Shown piece by piece: positions 24,339-37,162 of a DNA stretch of 64,000 bases. The position numbers and the translations under genes are program-made. This DNA comes from Otis tarda (Eukaryota > Chordata > Aves > Otidiformes > Otididae): NCBI GenBank assembly GCA_026413225.1, contig CM048552.1, forward strand, positions 166,296,053 through 166,360,052, written 5' to 3'. The notes below the pieces were generated by a model. It was not told where the DNA came from, did not search any database, and saw only the letters and a program-made list of their open reading frames with translations. Position 1 is the first letter of the stretch. Each line of letters starts with the position of its first letter.

Positions 24339-27300
24339 AAAGCATTCACAAATAAAATACAAGTAACATTGTATTTTGATATCTCCTATTGACATTATAA
24401 ATTGTTCAGCAGATAGTTAGCAAACTAGACTGACAGAAAGAAATCATATACACCTTGGTTAGGTATACACGGTAACTCATTAGTAAATAATTGCCTAACA
24501 TGACTGTAATTAGGTGAAAGGTACTTGCAAAATTACATTATTACTGAAATGTAATTTCTTAGGAAATAAAAATAATCTTTATTACCAAGGGGAAGGATTA
24601 AACATTAAAGGAGAAAGAGGAGTCTAGCTTTGATACCCTTGTGAATCCATTATACTTATAGTATTTTTAGGGATTTTAAAGCTCTGCAAATGTCATACTA
24701 CAGGATGATCCCCAGGAAACACTAAAGAGAATCCCTTGTACTGAAGTCATTCCTACAGTGTTTGATCATACAATCTAACTTCTGATTAATACAGCAGTAC
24801 ATCCGGAGATTCTAGTCACTTTATCTTTTCACATTAAAGGTCCTAATGAGAGATACACTTAGGTATCCTATCAGTAGGAACAAACACAGGAGGTGAAGGT
24901 AGTTTAGGGAAGAAAATTATTATGTCATTGAGAAAGGATGTTTTCATGAGTTCCATGTCCACCTGAAATTTGGAGATGTTGAAGCACAAACCTAGATTTG
25001 AAAGCCTCAGAGATCTTATAATGTCCTACTTTCCACATGAAGTGGTAGATATTCAGCAAATAGGAATTTCAGTTGCTGCTTGAGCATACTGTGCATATAA
25101 TACCATGAAAAAATCAGTGAGCTATAGGTAATGTGCAGAATATTAAGAGCCTCTGTATGATTTTCATTAAAATTTAAGTAGGTCTAATTTTGCTATATTT
25201 TAAAAATTATTTATTTTATTATTATTTTTATGGCTTATGAGATATTTCCATGTTTAAAAAAAAAGGAAATAACAGCTCAGCATTATTCAGATGAGCATGT
25301 CTGTATTGGTACAGAAGAATTACAAAAATCTGAACATTAGATTGGAGTTGCTTTAACAGTACAATGAAAAATGAATTACTGTAAATCAAGTTTTAAGGAA
25401 AACCTGGCTGAGGAAGCAAATAAAAATAGCATGAGCAGAATTTAGAACAAATAATTGTCTCAAAAGGGTGTTAGTGATAAAAACTCTACTGCTCAGGAAT
25501 GAAACAGAGATGGAGTCTTATACTCATCAGAACACAATACTGCCAATATGGACATGAAATCTTTTGTTTTGCAATTCCAACCCATAAAACTTCACATTCT
25601 AGTTGAGTAATAAAACCAGACTTGTTCTGAAAAGCTGTCTTATGTCTCATCACAAATCTGTTCCTTGTATATGTCCCAAAGTAGCAAAGTTTGTAATAAA
25701 AGTTTTAAGTATTGTTATTTTAACCACAGTGAGAAACACTGATGTACAGATGAAGGCCCAGTTTCTGAGCAATGGAGATGGATCTATTTCCACTACTCAG
25801 AGAGATAATAAAGTTTTCATTAACTTGAAGCATAATTTTACCCCAGAAATATTGACTAATCTGTTTAGCAGACTATTCAATGTTTGCAGCACCGGGGAGA
25901 CAGTTGAGGAAAGAATCTTCTGTTTATTAAAATCTGAATATCTTGAAACATTTTAATTGTATGATAATATCTTCATTTTTGTAATGGATTTTTTTTTTCA
26001 TTTATAATGAAAATTATGTTACCCACTTGCAAAATGCAGCTACACTAATAACAAGTTTTTAAATATGTACCAAAATGTAACAGCTTAGGGTAGGAAGTTA
26101 GGTCTAACATTTCAGTAAAATATAACATCATTTTTAAATTATTAATGTGAAATAGTTACTTATCAAAGACATAAAGGTTAAAGTTACACTTGGAGAATGT
26201 TATGGAGTTTGGCACAAAAAAAATACAGAAATGTAATATGATACCTCATTAGGAATTATCTTCCCATGCTCTGTCGAGGACAGAAAAGAAACACCAGACC
26301 ATGTGACACTGCAAAATTCAGTTTGTAAGGAGGACTAAGAGAACTATAGGCTGGGACAGGAAAATCTTGCACTTACACACATGGATACACACGCTCTGGT
26401 ATGGTTAGCAGAGACATTCTCCAATCACTAAACTAGTAAGCTGGTACAGCCCAGCCTACAGCAACAGGATGCTTGCTCCCAAGAGTTCCTGTGTAAGTCT
26501 ATGGGCAGGGCTTGCCACCAGCACCTTGGGTGTTGAAAGATTATCACTTGTTGATCCATAGCCTATACCAAGGTTCATTACAGTCAATTCTTGTTTGCAT
26601 AGCCATGTCAGCCACAGGTCATTTCCCTTAGTCACTCAATATTTTGATCAAGGCAATGTGATGCTCCTTGGACAAAACAGTGTTGAATAATAATGCAAAG
26701 GGAGTATCTCCATACGCCAGATCTTCTGTGCTACTTACATACTTCCAGATGTTGTATGTCAGTCCACTCAAAAGAAATAGCAGTGCAGAGATTGTAGACA
26801 TTTTATTTAGAACATTGGCTACATCTACACTTTCAGTAAAACGAGTTAGTCGTGTGCTTGGTTCAACTAATATGGAATTACTTGTGTCCAAGATTGTAAA
26901 TTCTCTATCTCATCCCAGTTAGAGTGAATATTTGCAAATTGGCAGTTGGAAATAGGCCATGGGTTGTGCCAAATCTTGGACCAAGTTTGGAATTTTTTTT
27001 GGGAAAATGTTAACTGGTACATGACATTTTTATGTGAGAAACTATTTTAACATTTTAACCACCTAAATGATCAGTTCCAGTGGCAGTCTCAATGCAAATA
27101 TTCGCTATCACTTTAAATTGACTAGTACAGAGGTAGACTCTGCAAAAGTATATGAAGAATCAGAGACCCTGAAAAGTATGTAAGTGGCAGTGATGAGTTA
27201 GAAGGAGCTGCGACAATCACCTGAAAGGAACTTAATATGGCAGATTTTTCTAGCTATCCCTCTAAGAATTGGTCTAGAATGAAAGACAGAGTTGAGTAGC

Positions 27301-30124
27301 TATTCAACTCCTAATACAGGTTAATACTCTTTTAGCTTTACCTATAAAGGAAACCCCTCCATAGACTATTTAATCCACCACCATGGATTTACAGACTTAA
27401 ACGTGGATTTAAATCAGTTTTAAGCTCTACAGTGCCCATACTGTACTAAATTAATGACAACTGTTGTCTGACTGATTTGAAGATAAATCTGGGGGTTTTG
27501 TTACAGCTAGTGTGAAGTAGAGCTGATCTTATTTACTTCCAGCAGAGTGATACAGACTTGTGAAAATAGGATAAAATCTGCATTTCTCTTGTAAAGATCA
27601 CAGTGTGCTCATCAATCCAAATGCCTGTGCTGTAGGCTACACCTTTCCTTCTCACTAGATATTGAAGAAATTACTTAGGTACTATGCCAATGCCTGGATT
27701 ATTTTTTATAGCTGAGATTACATATCAATTTAAAACTATATTCTGTAGTGATTAAAAGCAAACTGAGAATGCTCACCTTCACTGAGAATGTACTGTTCAA
27801 TGGTGAAGAGTCTGTGTCATACAGATTACATGCTATGGTTGTGCTATGACTACTGAGACACCATTCTGAATGATGACTAGAGCGGAATCTGTGTGTTAAC
27901 TACCACGATTAAACTTTTTTTTGTTGTTGTTGTTTTTAAGGAAAAAACCCACAGTAGCAACAAACAGAAGGAGCCTGTGTGAGAAATCCCAAGGCTTTAA
28001 CACACCACATTTCTTTTTAAGTTCTCCAAAATATCTGAGATACTGTTGATGTTTTCTGTATTGTGATTAATTTACTAGGAAACAGTGTGATGGACTTGGA
28101 AGTTGTCTTGAAGATCCATGAAGATAAAGCAGAAATCTGCTTTATCCTTCAACAAGGAATTAAGCTAAAGTGCATCTTGGAATACAATGCTATAGTTTCA
28201 CATAATATCATCTCAGCATCTTTCTTTCCTCTTATGTCCCTAGCACCTGTTTCTCCTGTATATTCATAAATCTGCTGCTCCAGCACAGTACTGTTTATCC
28301 TTTAAAAATCTGTTGAGATCACTGGTTTAACAAACTGAGGAAATAGTAATAGATCTTCAAAAAAAATTTTTGATTCGTTAGATACTGTACCTCTTGTCAA
28401 TTTTTATCTTACTCTGGGTACAGATTCTTTTTTTTTTTTTTTCCTAATAATTCTCATTCAGGGTCTAGCTGCAGTTGAAGCCTTCTTCATCCTTAGAATT
28501 ATGCACTAGCATCATCTGAGAAATGTTTAGTCCCCAAGGACTGAAGGGTCCTTGGGTGCTGAAGGGTTTTGGTCCTGAAGTCCCCATAGGGTCATCAAGA
28601 AACTCTTGAGACATAAATCTTCCTAGAGATCTGAAAGGAGGGCAGAGCGATTCTATAATCTGAGCAGTGCAGTGGCTAAAACTAAAAACATAATGCTTGA
28701 TCAGCCTTTCACACTCAGACAAGCTGTGAGAGCAGGTGTTTCAGGGTCTCAGGTCTGCAAAAGCCAGTTTTCTTAAAATCTGATTTGCTGAATCTACCTT
28801 ATTGTATTATAAGATTAATTACTTCAACTAAACAGAGGGAAATACAGTGCATGGTGCATCATGAACCATGTTACATCTTGTTTGAAAGTTAATATATACA
28901 GATTTTAAACTAAAAAGAATTGATATGCTCATAATTTATTTATATATTTCCAATGTCAGTAAAATCAAGGAGCAGAGACTGTCTTCACTACACTGAAGAC
29001 CAGAGTGAAAGCACTTCATTCCTACTTTGCACTCCTGTGAGATACAGTACAAGGTACAGAACAACACAAACCAGTCCAAACTGCATATACTCCTATTCTC
29101 CCATTAGACTTTACAAGACCCTTTACCTTCAATTTTCTATTCTCTTTGCTGTAACGAACATGGTGTATTGCTACCCAGTTATTTTGCTCCTGTTATCAGA
29201 AGCAGCTTTTTTTTTTTTTCCCCTCTCCTCTTTTGTTGACAATAAAGCAGTTAAAGACTGCTAGTGAAACCTAGGTAGGGATTCAGTTTCAGATTAAGTT
29301 GTCTACATCTAGGTGGCTATATACTAGCCACATGGAACCTGGTGTCTAGGCCACATTATACTCAGTGGAGAGCTAGACAATACACCAAAGAAGCCAATGA
29401 TTACGGTGATAAGCACTAGATGTATGACTCAGTTATTTCTCAGCTACTGCACTACAGTAGGTTAGGAGGTCCAAGATATCTGTATGATGCTGGCAGGTAC
29501 AACACAAGATGCAGGAAGGACTTGCTTTCTTTTGGAGTGGCAGCTGCATACCGGGTAGGATCAGGGGAAGAGTCAAACAACAGTAGATGCCAGTGGTCAT
29601 GCAGCTGAATCAAGCCCCCACTGAATACAACGTCAAATGAGAAAAATCGTTCTCACATAGGCATCAAAGCGTGAGAATCCTACCTGCCAGTGTCATGATC
29701 TAAACATTGTTAAGCTCTGTGATAAAACCTCATCTCCACAACCACAAAGGAGCACAGAAAGACAACAGCAGATGGAGGAACCTAAATAGTAGTCTTGCTG
29801 GTTGCTCCTATGCCCATTGCAGGAGAGCAATTACCCCTTAAAAGGTCGATCTCCACAAGCCCAGAGAAGCACAGGGGCACAAGTGCAGACAGGAATACAA
29901 ATTAAGGACTCAGAGGATGGTACAGCATCAAAGGAAGAAATAAATGCAGGAAAAGGGATGGATTCAGCTGATTTGGGGAGGAATAACTGTGGAAAAATGG
30001 AGTGGTAAGGGGATAAAAAGGATTGGCCATGTGTGAGTCATTTCCTGATCAGTGCACTTGTTTGCCGATACCCTGTGACTGATCAGAGCAGTTTATCCTA
30101 CATTGATATTAAATGCATAGAAAA
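24339..30124. other. Unique non-coding DNA
   Basis: A 5.8 kb interval with no supportable gene. Two overlapping open frames on opposite strands at 26628-26922 are discussed as a finding. Frames at 25603-25956, 28063-28269, 28465-28722 and 28953-29264 are single, short and without domains. Poly(T) runs occur near 27910 and 28430. The interval 29280-30010 is somewhat richer in GC but matches nothing recognised. Confidence 0.5.
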
Positions 30125-30836
30125 CATAGAATCATAGAATGATTTGGGTTGGAAGGGACCTTAAAAATCATGTAGTTTCAACATCTTTGCCATGGGGCAG
30201 GGACACCTTCCACTAGACTAGGTTGCTAAAAGCCCCATCCAAGCTGGCCTTGAACACTTCAAGGGAGGGGCATCCACAACTTCTCTGGGCAACCGGTTCC
30301 AGTGATTCACCACTTTCATAGTGAAGAATTTCTTCCTTATCTAAATCTATCCTCTTCCAGTTTAAAGCAATTACCCCTTGCCCTATCACTACATACCCTT
30401 GTCAAAAATCCCTTCCCAGTTTTGTTTTAGGCCCCCTTTAGGTATTGGAAGGCTATTCTAAAGTCTCCTCAGAGCCTTCTCTTCACCAGAGAAGAGAGGT
30501 GTTAGTAGGAGACTTACTCCAGGCGTCTGATTCTCTTCATAGCCCTCCTCTGGACCTCCTCCAACAGATCTATATTATTACTTTTGGAGCTACAGATCTG
30601 GAGGTGGTACTCCAGGTGGAGTCTCACCAGAGCGGAGTAGAGCAGAAGAATCACCTCCCTCAATCTGGCCACGCTTCTAATGCAGTTCAGGATGCAGTTG
30701 GCTTTCTGGGCTCCAAGCGTGCACTGCCAACTCATGTTGAGCTTCTCATCAACCAACAATGCCAAGTCCTTCTCCTCAGGGCTGCTCTCAGTCCATTCTC
30801 TACACAGTCTGTATTTGTGGTTGAAATTGCTCCAAC
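30125..30836 (-). mobile_element. Diverged CR1 LINE copy
   Basis: A minus-strand CR1 of a different subfamily. The 3' end on the left reads CATAGAATGATTTGGG and is followed by GTTGGAAGGGACCTTAAAAA. The body matches CR1 ORF2 C-terminal blocks but with many substitutions and indels. One open piece remains on the minus strand (30514-30765), equivalent to the [11 protein letters not shown] to [10 protein letters not shown] region. The higher divergence suggests it predates the adjacent copy at 30939. Confidence 0.9.
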
Positions 30837-30924
30837 CTTGTCTTCATAGGATAGGTGCTCCAGCCCTCTGATCATCTTTGTGGCCCTCCTCTGGACTCAC
30901 TCCAACAAGTCCATGTCCTTCTTT
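30837..30924 (-). mobile_element. Out-of-order internal CR1 fragment
   Basis: About 88 bp matching CR1 ORF2 (CATAGGATAGGTGCTCCAGC, then GTGGCCCTCCTCTGGAC and CCATGTCCTTCTT). The preceding CR1 copy already contains its own diverged version of this segment at about 30490-30590, so the order is not collinear with one element. The fragment has no CR1 tail, which a normal insertion would have. It looks like a rearranged or template-switched piece. Confidence 0.8.
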
Positions 30925-30938
30925 AGAATCTGTATTTA

Positions 30939-32630
30939 GAATCATAGAATCATAGAATGGTTAGGGTTGGAAGGGACCTTCAAAGGTCATCTAGTCCAAC
31001 CCACCTGCAAGGAGCAGGGACATCCCTGACTAGCTCAGGTTGCTCAGAGCCTCATCCAGCCTGGCCTTGAACGTTTCCAGGGATGGGGCTTCCACACCTC
31101 TCTGGGCAACCTGTTCCAGTGTTCTATAACTCTAATCTAAATCTACCCTCCTCTATTTTAAAATCATTACTCCTTGTCCTATCGCAACAGGCCCTACTGA
31201 ACAGTCTCTCCCCATCTTTCTTGCAGGCCCCCTTGAGGTATTGGAAGACCGCTATCAGGTCTCCCCGGAGCCTTCTCTTCTCCAGGCTGAACAGCCCCAA
31301 CTCTCTCAGCCTGGCCTCATAAGAGAGGTGCTCCAGCCTTCTTATCATCTTCGTGGCCCTCCTCTGGACCTTCTCCAACTGGTCCATGTCCTTCTTATGT
31401 TGGGGGCTCCAGAACTGGACACAGTACTCCAGGTGGGGGAGTGTCTGGGATTTGCCCTGACCCATGTGCGGGACCTTGCACTTGGCCAGGTTGAACTTTA
31501 TGAGGTTCACAAGAACCCACCTCTAGAGCCTGTTAAGGTCCCTCTGGATGGTATTGCTTCCCTCCAGTGTGTCAGCAGCACCACACAGCTTGGTGTCATC
31601 AGCAGACTTGCTGAGGGTGCACTCTATCCCACTGTCCATGTCACCAGAAAAGATCTTAAACAACCCCAGTCCCAGTATCAACCCCTGAGGAACATTACTC
31701 ATCACTGATCTCCACTTGGACATTGAACCGTTGACCACAACTCTTTGAGTGTGGCCATACAGCCAATTCCTTGTCCATTGAGTGGTCCATCTGTCAAATT
31801 CATGTCTCTCCAGTTTAGAGACAATGATGTTGTGCGGGACAGTGTCAAATTCTTTGCACAAATCCGGATAGATGACTTCATTTGCTCTTCTCTCATCCAC
31901 CAATGCTGTAATCCTATCATAGAAAGCCACTGAATTGATCAAGCATGATTTCCCCTTAGTGAAGTCTGTCATCAATTACCTCCTTATATTCCATGTGCCT
32001 TAACATGGTTTCCAGGAGAATCTGTTCCATGATCTTGCCAGGTACAGAGGTGAGACTGACTGGCCTATAGTTCCCCAGGTCTTTATTGTTTCCCTTTTTA
32101 AAAATGGAGTTATGTTTTTCCCTTTTCCAGTCAGTGGGACCTTCACTGGATTGCCATCATATTCTCCAATATGATGGAGAGTGGCTTGGCAACTTCGTCT
32201 GCCAGTTCCCTCAAGACCCACAGATGCATTTCATCACATCCCATGGACTTGTGTTCCTTCAGGTTCCTTAGATGGTCTCAAACCTAATATTCTCCTATAG
32301 TGGGTAGTTCTTCATTCTCCCAATCCTTGCCTTTGCCTTCTGTGACTTGGGCGATGTGGCTAGAGCACTTGCTAGTGAAGACTGAGGCAAAAAAAAAATT
32401 CTGCCTTCTCCATGTCCTGGGTAACCATGTTTCCTGTTTCCTTCTAGAGAAGGCCCACATTCTCCTTGGTCTTCCTTTTATCTTCGATGTACCTATAGAA
32501 GCTTTTCTTGTTGTCCTTGACGTCCCTGGCCAGATTTAATTCTATTAGGCCTTTAGCCAACCCTGGCTGCTCAGACAATCTCTCTGTACTCCTCTCAGGC
32601 TACTTGTCATTGCTTCCACCCTCTGTGGAA
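30939..32630 (-). mobile_element. CR1 LINE, 1.7 kb, internally deleted
   Basis: A minus-strand CR1 with its tail at 30939 (GAATCATAGAATCATAGAA) and homology to the 47678 copy extending to about 32630, in the region upstream of the reverse transcriptase core. ORF2 is heavily decayed. The sequence jumps from CCAGGTGGGG at about 31437 to the block equivalent to GTGCCTGGGATTGCC, a deletion of roughly 200 bp relative to the other copies. The catalytic FADD box is changed to SADD in the frame at 31523-31975. Remaining frames are separated by frameshifts. The boundary near 32630 is approximate. Confidence 0.92.
31523..31975 (-). pseudogene. CR1 reverse transcriptase core fragment with altered catalytic box
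   Basis: This 150-codon frame is the largest surviving ORF2 piece of the 30939 copy. It includes [11 protein letters not shown], a motif A equivalent ([11 protein letters not shown]), a PQGLILGLG equivalent of PQGSVLGPA, and SADD where active CR1 copies have FADD. Several normally conserved positions are thus changed. It is flanked by frameshifted CR1 sequence on both sides and cannot encode a functional enzyme. Confidence 0.88.
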
Positions 32631-32701
32631 TTCCTAACTCTTCTGCTGGATAAGGTACTCACTGGTCACTGTGTATATGTGTGTATGCATAAGAGAATCC
32701 T

Positions 32702-32945
32702 TGTGCAAGCAGCTGGAGTCAGATCATGGGTTGAAGGGCGCATATGTCTGTGGTGCAAGCAAATGAAATGAATGTGGGTCTAGGTGCCAGTAACTGGGCT
32801 AGCACTGTGGGCTAGAGGGTCCATATGCATGAGTCCCAGGGACTGGAGACACCAGAGTGAAACCAAGTGCCAGCAACTAGGATAGAACCAGTAGTCAGAG
32901 GTCCATGTGTCCATGATGCCAGCACCAGGAGAGAAGGCAAGTGAG
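32702..32945. repeat. Degenerate minisatellite, period about 82 bp, three units
   Basis: Three diverged direct repeats follow one another. Each starts with GTGC-AGCAACTGG-like sequence and contains a GGGT(C/T)CATATG-like block. The GTGC anchors lie at 32703, 32784 and 32867, giving spacings of 81 and 83 bp. The array sits just beyond the truncated end of the CR1 at 30939 and about 130 bp before a (TG)n run. The family was not identified. Confidence 0.65.
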
Positions 32946-35715
32946 CTGGTGAGTATGTGATCACTAGCAAAGATCAAGCTAAACTAGCCTATGAGTAGGT
33001 GAAATGGTCTGGGAGCCAGGAGCGTCTCTAAAAGCAGGACTCTCCAGGGGAGTCCCGGAGAGCCAAAGAGTTCTGGATGTGTGTGTGTGTGTGTGTGTGT
33101 GTGTATACTTCCAGTATTTATACCTAGGCAAAGATATGTGCATAAACATTCTTACTAACAGACTTCTATCTGGCTCAGCCAGAGGGGAGCAGGGTAAGCC
33201 TACTGGTGCTTTCTCTTCTTGTGAACTCTCTGCGTTTCTGTCTGTGATGTGTGTGGCCAGCTGTCTATACATGTTTACACGTGGTGTACATGTGTTCTCT
33301 GTGTGCTTGTACCTACAGGGACTATACCTTCAGTCTTGCTGCTGGCTGGATCTGGGGCATGGAAGTGCAGCAACCTCACTTCTTTTGGGCTGTCAGATCC
33401 TGCAGAATACATTTTCCTCTAACAGTCAGCATCTGACACAGATTATTTCCATCCTTACAATAATTAATAGGATTTTCCAATGTCTAATTTACCGTGATGG
33501 GACCACAACTTCTATCAGCATTATGAAAAGGTACCTTAATTTTTCAGAGCTTTGTAATGGGTTCATAAGCAGATCTTTCTCATTCAGTTAATTACTGTCT
33601 CTCAACACAAAAGTGAAATGAAAAATATTCCCACAAGATTTGGGTACGATTCACATTATTTTACTCTGAGGAAGGGTTTTCGTTTGTTTGTTTTAGTTGT
33701 GGGTTGGTTTTTGTTTTTTTTTTTTCCTCCACTAGCTTTGTATTCTTCCAACATTTTCCTTAGTATCAGTATAAAAAGTGAGCAGAACTGGACAAACCTT
33801 ATTTTCTTCTACATATTAAAAGCTGTACATGATTTTTCTTCCATGTAAAGTAAATAAGGTAGAAAAATAATTAATTTCTTTATACTATCACCTTCAACCA
33901 AGCTAAAGAGAAGCTTGTGGAATAGTGTGACAACTTGCTCAAGGAAGTGACAGGCATTCAGTTTTAATATTTGAATTGAACAACACAGTGAACTGTCTGA
34001 AAAGGTATTTTCAAAAACTTTTTATACTGAAGAGGAAGGCAACTATAAAAGAGACGAAACCAGATATAGAGATTTTTTACAATAGAGGCCTCAGCTTGAA
34101 AAGTAATAAAAAAGAAAGTAGAGAAGTTTATACAGCCAGATAGGTAGAGAAGAGGGCAACATAGTAGGAGTCCACACCTGTCTTGACACTGCCATCAGGT
34201 GCCCCATTGGCATCAGGACCTCCAACAAGAACAGGCAGAGCTATCTCTCAATCAGATGCTCTAAGTAGTCTGAATCTAGCTTGTAGCCTCAAAAGGAAAG
34301 ATGCAAGAAGTAGGGACTCCACCTCAGGTGACTTATGGGGGACTTTCTCCCAGATATGTGCATTAGGGGGTTGTGGAAAGCTGGATGGATACAGAGCAAG
34401 AGCACCTCATCTCCAAGAAAAGTTGTATAAAGGTAGGAGAACCTACACTCACAGGAACGGGGGTTGTTCTTATAATTCACATGCCCCATGGGAGGGGGTG
34501 TGTGCACATAATTGTGGATGTGTGTGGAGATCAGAATGCTTTGGCATTAGTTATAAGAAGGTATTTAGAAATGTATAGGAGTTTACTGACATTTTGTAAG
34601 CATCTGGTATCTACTATATTGCTGATATTGATCCTGGACATATGGTTCAATGATTGGCAGTTGACTGTCATTAATAAATCAATAAACTACTTTAATGCTT
34701 GATTTGCTTTAAACCATGTGCAACAAACACATGTGACACATGTGACACACTCCAGCAAGCTCTCTATGGATCACCATAACACTCGGCTCAGCCAGAATAG
34801 TGTCACAATTTGGCAGATGCTATTAAGAGGAGGTTATATTGGCAGATTTTTCTTGAAAGAAGAACTTAAGTTTATCCCAAAGAAATATCAGCAGTCTGCA
34901 AACACCAAATCATTCTGATTTGAACACAGAGGTTTCTTTTGTATCCATCTGGAATACAACCTTCTATAAAACAACCCTACCACAAACACAGATGGCACCT
35001 TACTGCCCGCTGCAGTTTCTAGCTGCCTCTTACATTAGTAGTGCAATTCAGACTGGCAATAGATAAACAGAGGACCACTCCTAGTGACAGACAAAGAGCG
35101 ACTCCTCCCATGTGTTCTCTTTTTGACTGTTTTCTGCTTGTCTCCCCTTTCTTCCCTTTTTCCAAACAATATCACTACCTGATTCCATCACTGTCTAGGT
35201 CAATTCAATCTGATCTCTATATTTTATTTCGTGTCCTTGACACTTAACCTCTTGTTACTTCAGAGTTAACAACAAAAAAAAAAGTCTTCTGGCAGCAAAA
35301 GGGAAAAAAAAATCATCAAATTTTACAGACATACTGGTGAAACTTGACAAAACTATCCAAACCTAAATTGATACATATATTGCAATTATCGGAAAACAAA
35401 ATCCATATTTACTGTACAAGTCTTATCAGAACTGGTTAGTAATACCTATTTCATATTCAGCCTCTTTTCCTTCCAGAGAATATTGTTCTTGCTAAAGTAT
35501 AACTACCAATGTGCAAGAAAAGCTGCGTATACAATATATGATACTGTGTATTATTTCTCAACGGTGGCTTCCTATGGGTGGTAGTATGGAATGCTTTGGA
35601 TATTAAGCAGGAATAGAAGGTACGTGGCATGTGATTGCTAGCAGCTACTCAGGACAAGGATCTTTGATCTTTTATTCTCACAAGTCCTTCTTGACCACAT
35701 GAAAAATGTTTCTGA
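32946..35715. other. Unique non-coding DNA with a (TG)n run
   Basis: No gene could be supported. The 195-codon frame at 33004-33591 is open largely because of the (TG)n microsatellite, which reads as Cys-Val repeats, and has no domain. The frame at 34183-34578 overlaps others in several frames and is likewise unsupported. Short repeats such as ACACATGTGAC (about 34727-34752) are visible. Confidence 0.5.
33078..33104. repeat. (TG)n microsatellite
   Basis: Thirteen uninterrupted TG units read directly, a candidate length-polymorphic locus. Confidence 0.95.
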
Positions 35716-35720
35716 GAGGT
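35716..35720. repeat. Target-site duplication GAGGT (left)
   Basis: The five bases GAGGT directly precede the LTR terminus at 35721 and match 36835-36839 exactly. Confidence 0.9.
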
Positions 35721-36834
35721 TGTCGTAGTTCAGCCCCGATCGGGACCAGCCTACGCAGTCTCTCTCTCACTCCCCCCACCCTCCGAGAGAATAGGGGGAG
35801 ATGATATACGGAAAAACGGCTCGAGGTTTGAGATAAGGACGGGGAGAAATCCTTAAAATTACTGTTACGGGAAAAACAGACTCTACTTGGGGAAAACTAT
35901 TCATTTATTTCTAAAACTAGCAGGAAAATGAAACAGGGAACAAAATAACCTCCCCACACCCCTCCCTCTTCCCGGGCTTAACGTTATCTCTACTACCTTC
36001 CCCTCCCGAGCGGCACAGGGGGGAAGAGGGAATGGGGGTCGCAATCAGTACATCATGCATTGTTTTACACCACTGCATCATCGTTGGGGGAAGAACTCCT
36101 CGCATTCCTCCCCTGCTCCATCGTGGAGTCCCTCCCATGGGCCACAGTCCTTTGTGAAACTTCTCTGGCATGGGTCATCTCTTCCATGAGTTGCAGTCCC
36201 TCCAGAACAGCTGTCCCAGCGGGCCCTCCATGGGCCACAGCCTCCTTCAGGCCTCCACCTGCTCTGGCGTGGGATCCTCCACGGGCTGCAGGTGGATCTC
36301 TGGCCCTCCGTGGACCTCCATGGGCTGCAGGGGGACAACCTGCTTCACCATGGGCTGCAGGGGATTCTTGGTCAGGAGCCACATTACTCCTCCCCCTCCT
36401 TCTTCACTGACCTTGGCGTCTGCAGCCGTTCCTCACAACAGGCTGGCAGATGCCTCTCAGGATCCTTTTTACATCTTATTCATCTCCTCTCCACTTCTTG
36501 CAGCCAGGCTGGGCTGAGTTGGGCCCAGTCAGCTGCCCGGTAGGAGACCAGAGGGTGAGGCCTGCAAGGCCCACAAGGCTCACACCTCCTCCCCTCTGCC
36601 CCCGTTCAGCTGTTTCACATCTTCTCTACTTTTTTTTTCCTGTTTTCCCCTACTTAAATACGTTATTGCAGAGGCATTATCATGGGACATTCTGCTTCCA
36701 ATTGGCTCGGCCTTGGCCAGCAGCTGGTCCGCCCTAGGCCCAGCCGAGTCCACTAAACAAAGGGGAGTGACTTCTAGCAGTTTCCTACAGAAGCTACCAC
36801 CTTAGGCCCCCCCTCTCTAAACAAAACCAGAACA
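35721..36834 (-). mobile_element. Solo endogenous retrovirus LTR, 1.1 kb, copy B (ERVL-like)
   Basis: A complete minus-strand LTR. On the minus strand it begins TGTTCTGGTTTTGTTTAG (ending at 36834) and finishes CTGAACTACGACA (at 35721), giving canonical TG...CA termini. It is flanked by a perfect 5-bp direct repeat GAGGT at 35716-35720 and 36835-36839, the target-site duplication. No internal retroviral sequence adjoins it, so it is a solo LTR left by recombination between the two LTRs of a provirus. It aligns throughout with copies A and C. Five-base duplications fit ERVL-type and some class II elements. Confidence 0.95.
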
Positions 36835-36839
36835 GAGGT
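36835..36839. repeat. Target-site duplication GAGGT (right)
   Basis: The five bases GAGGT directly follow the LTR terminus at 36834 and match 35716-35720 exactly. Confidence 0.9.
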
Positions 36840-37162
36840 GTAGCAGAGCATGCTACAACTGTAGGTGCTTGTTCAATCACTAAGTGCAAACTACAACTTT
36901 GTGACAAAGTCAAGCATGTTCATTGAAGAAAAGTCTTTTGGCTATACCTGAGATAGTTGTTTAGACATCTTCAGATGAGTTCTTCTCATTGAGAAGAACT
37001 GCTTCTTTACTGCTTCTTGTGATTTTTCTGCAGCTGCAGCTTCTGACTATGTGACTTCTGTTGCATGCCTGTGATAAGAGTAGACAGGTATGCCTTGTCT
37101 TCTATATAACCTCTCTTTAGATAGTAAAAGATGGTAAATGATTCAATTGACTTTTATTTTCT

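Noticed and set aside
33004-33591. 195-codon frame as a possible gene
   Set aside because: It runs through a (TG)n microsatellite and has no domain, promoter or homologous copy here.
20983-36834. LTR copies A and B as the two ends of one 16-kb provirus
   Set aside because: Copy B has its own perfect target duplication on both sides. The sequence between them contains no gag, pol or primer-binding site, only unique DNA and CR1.
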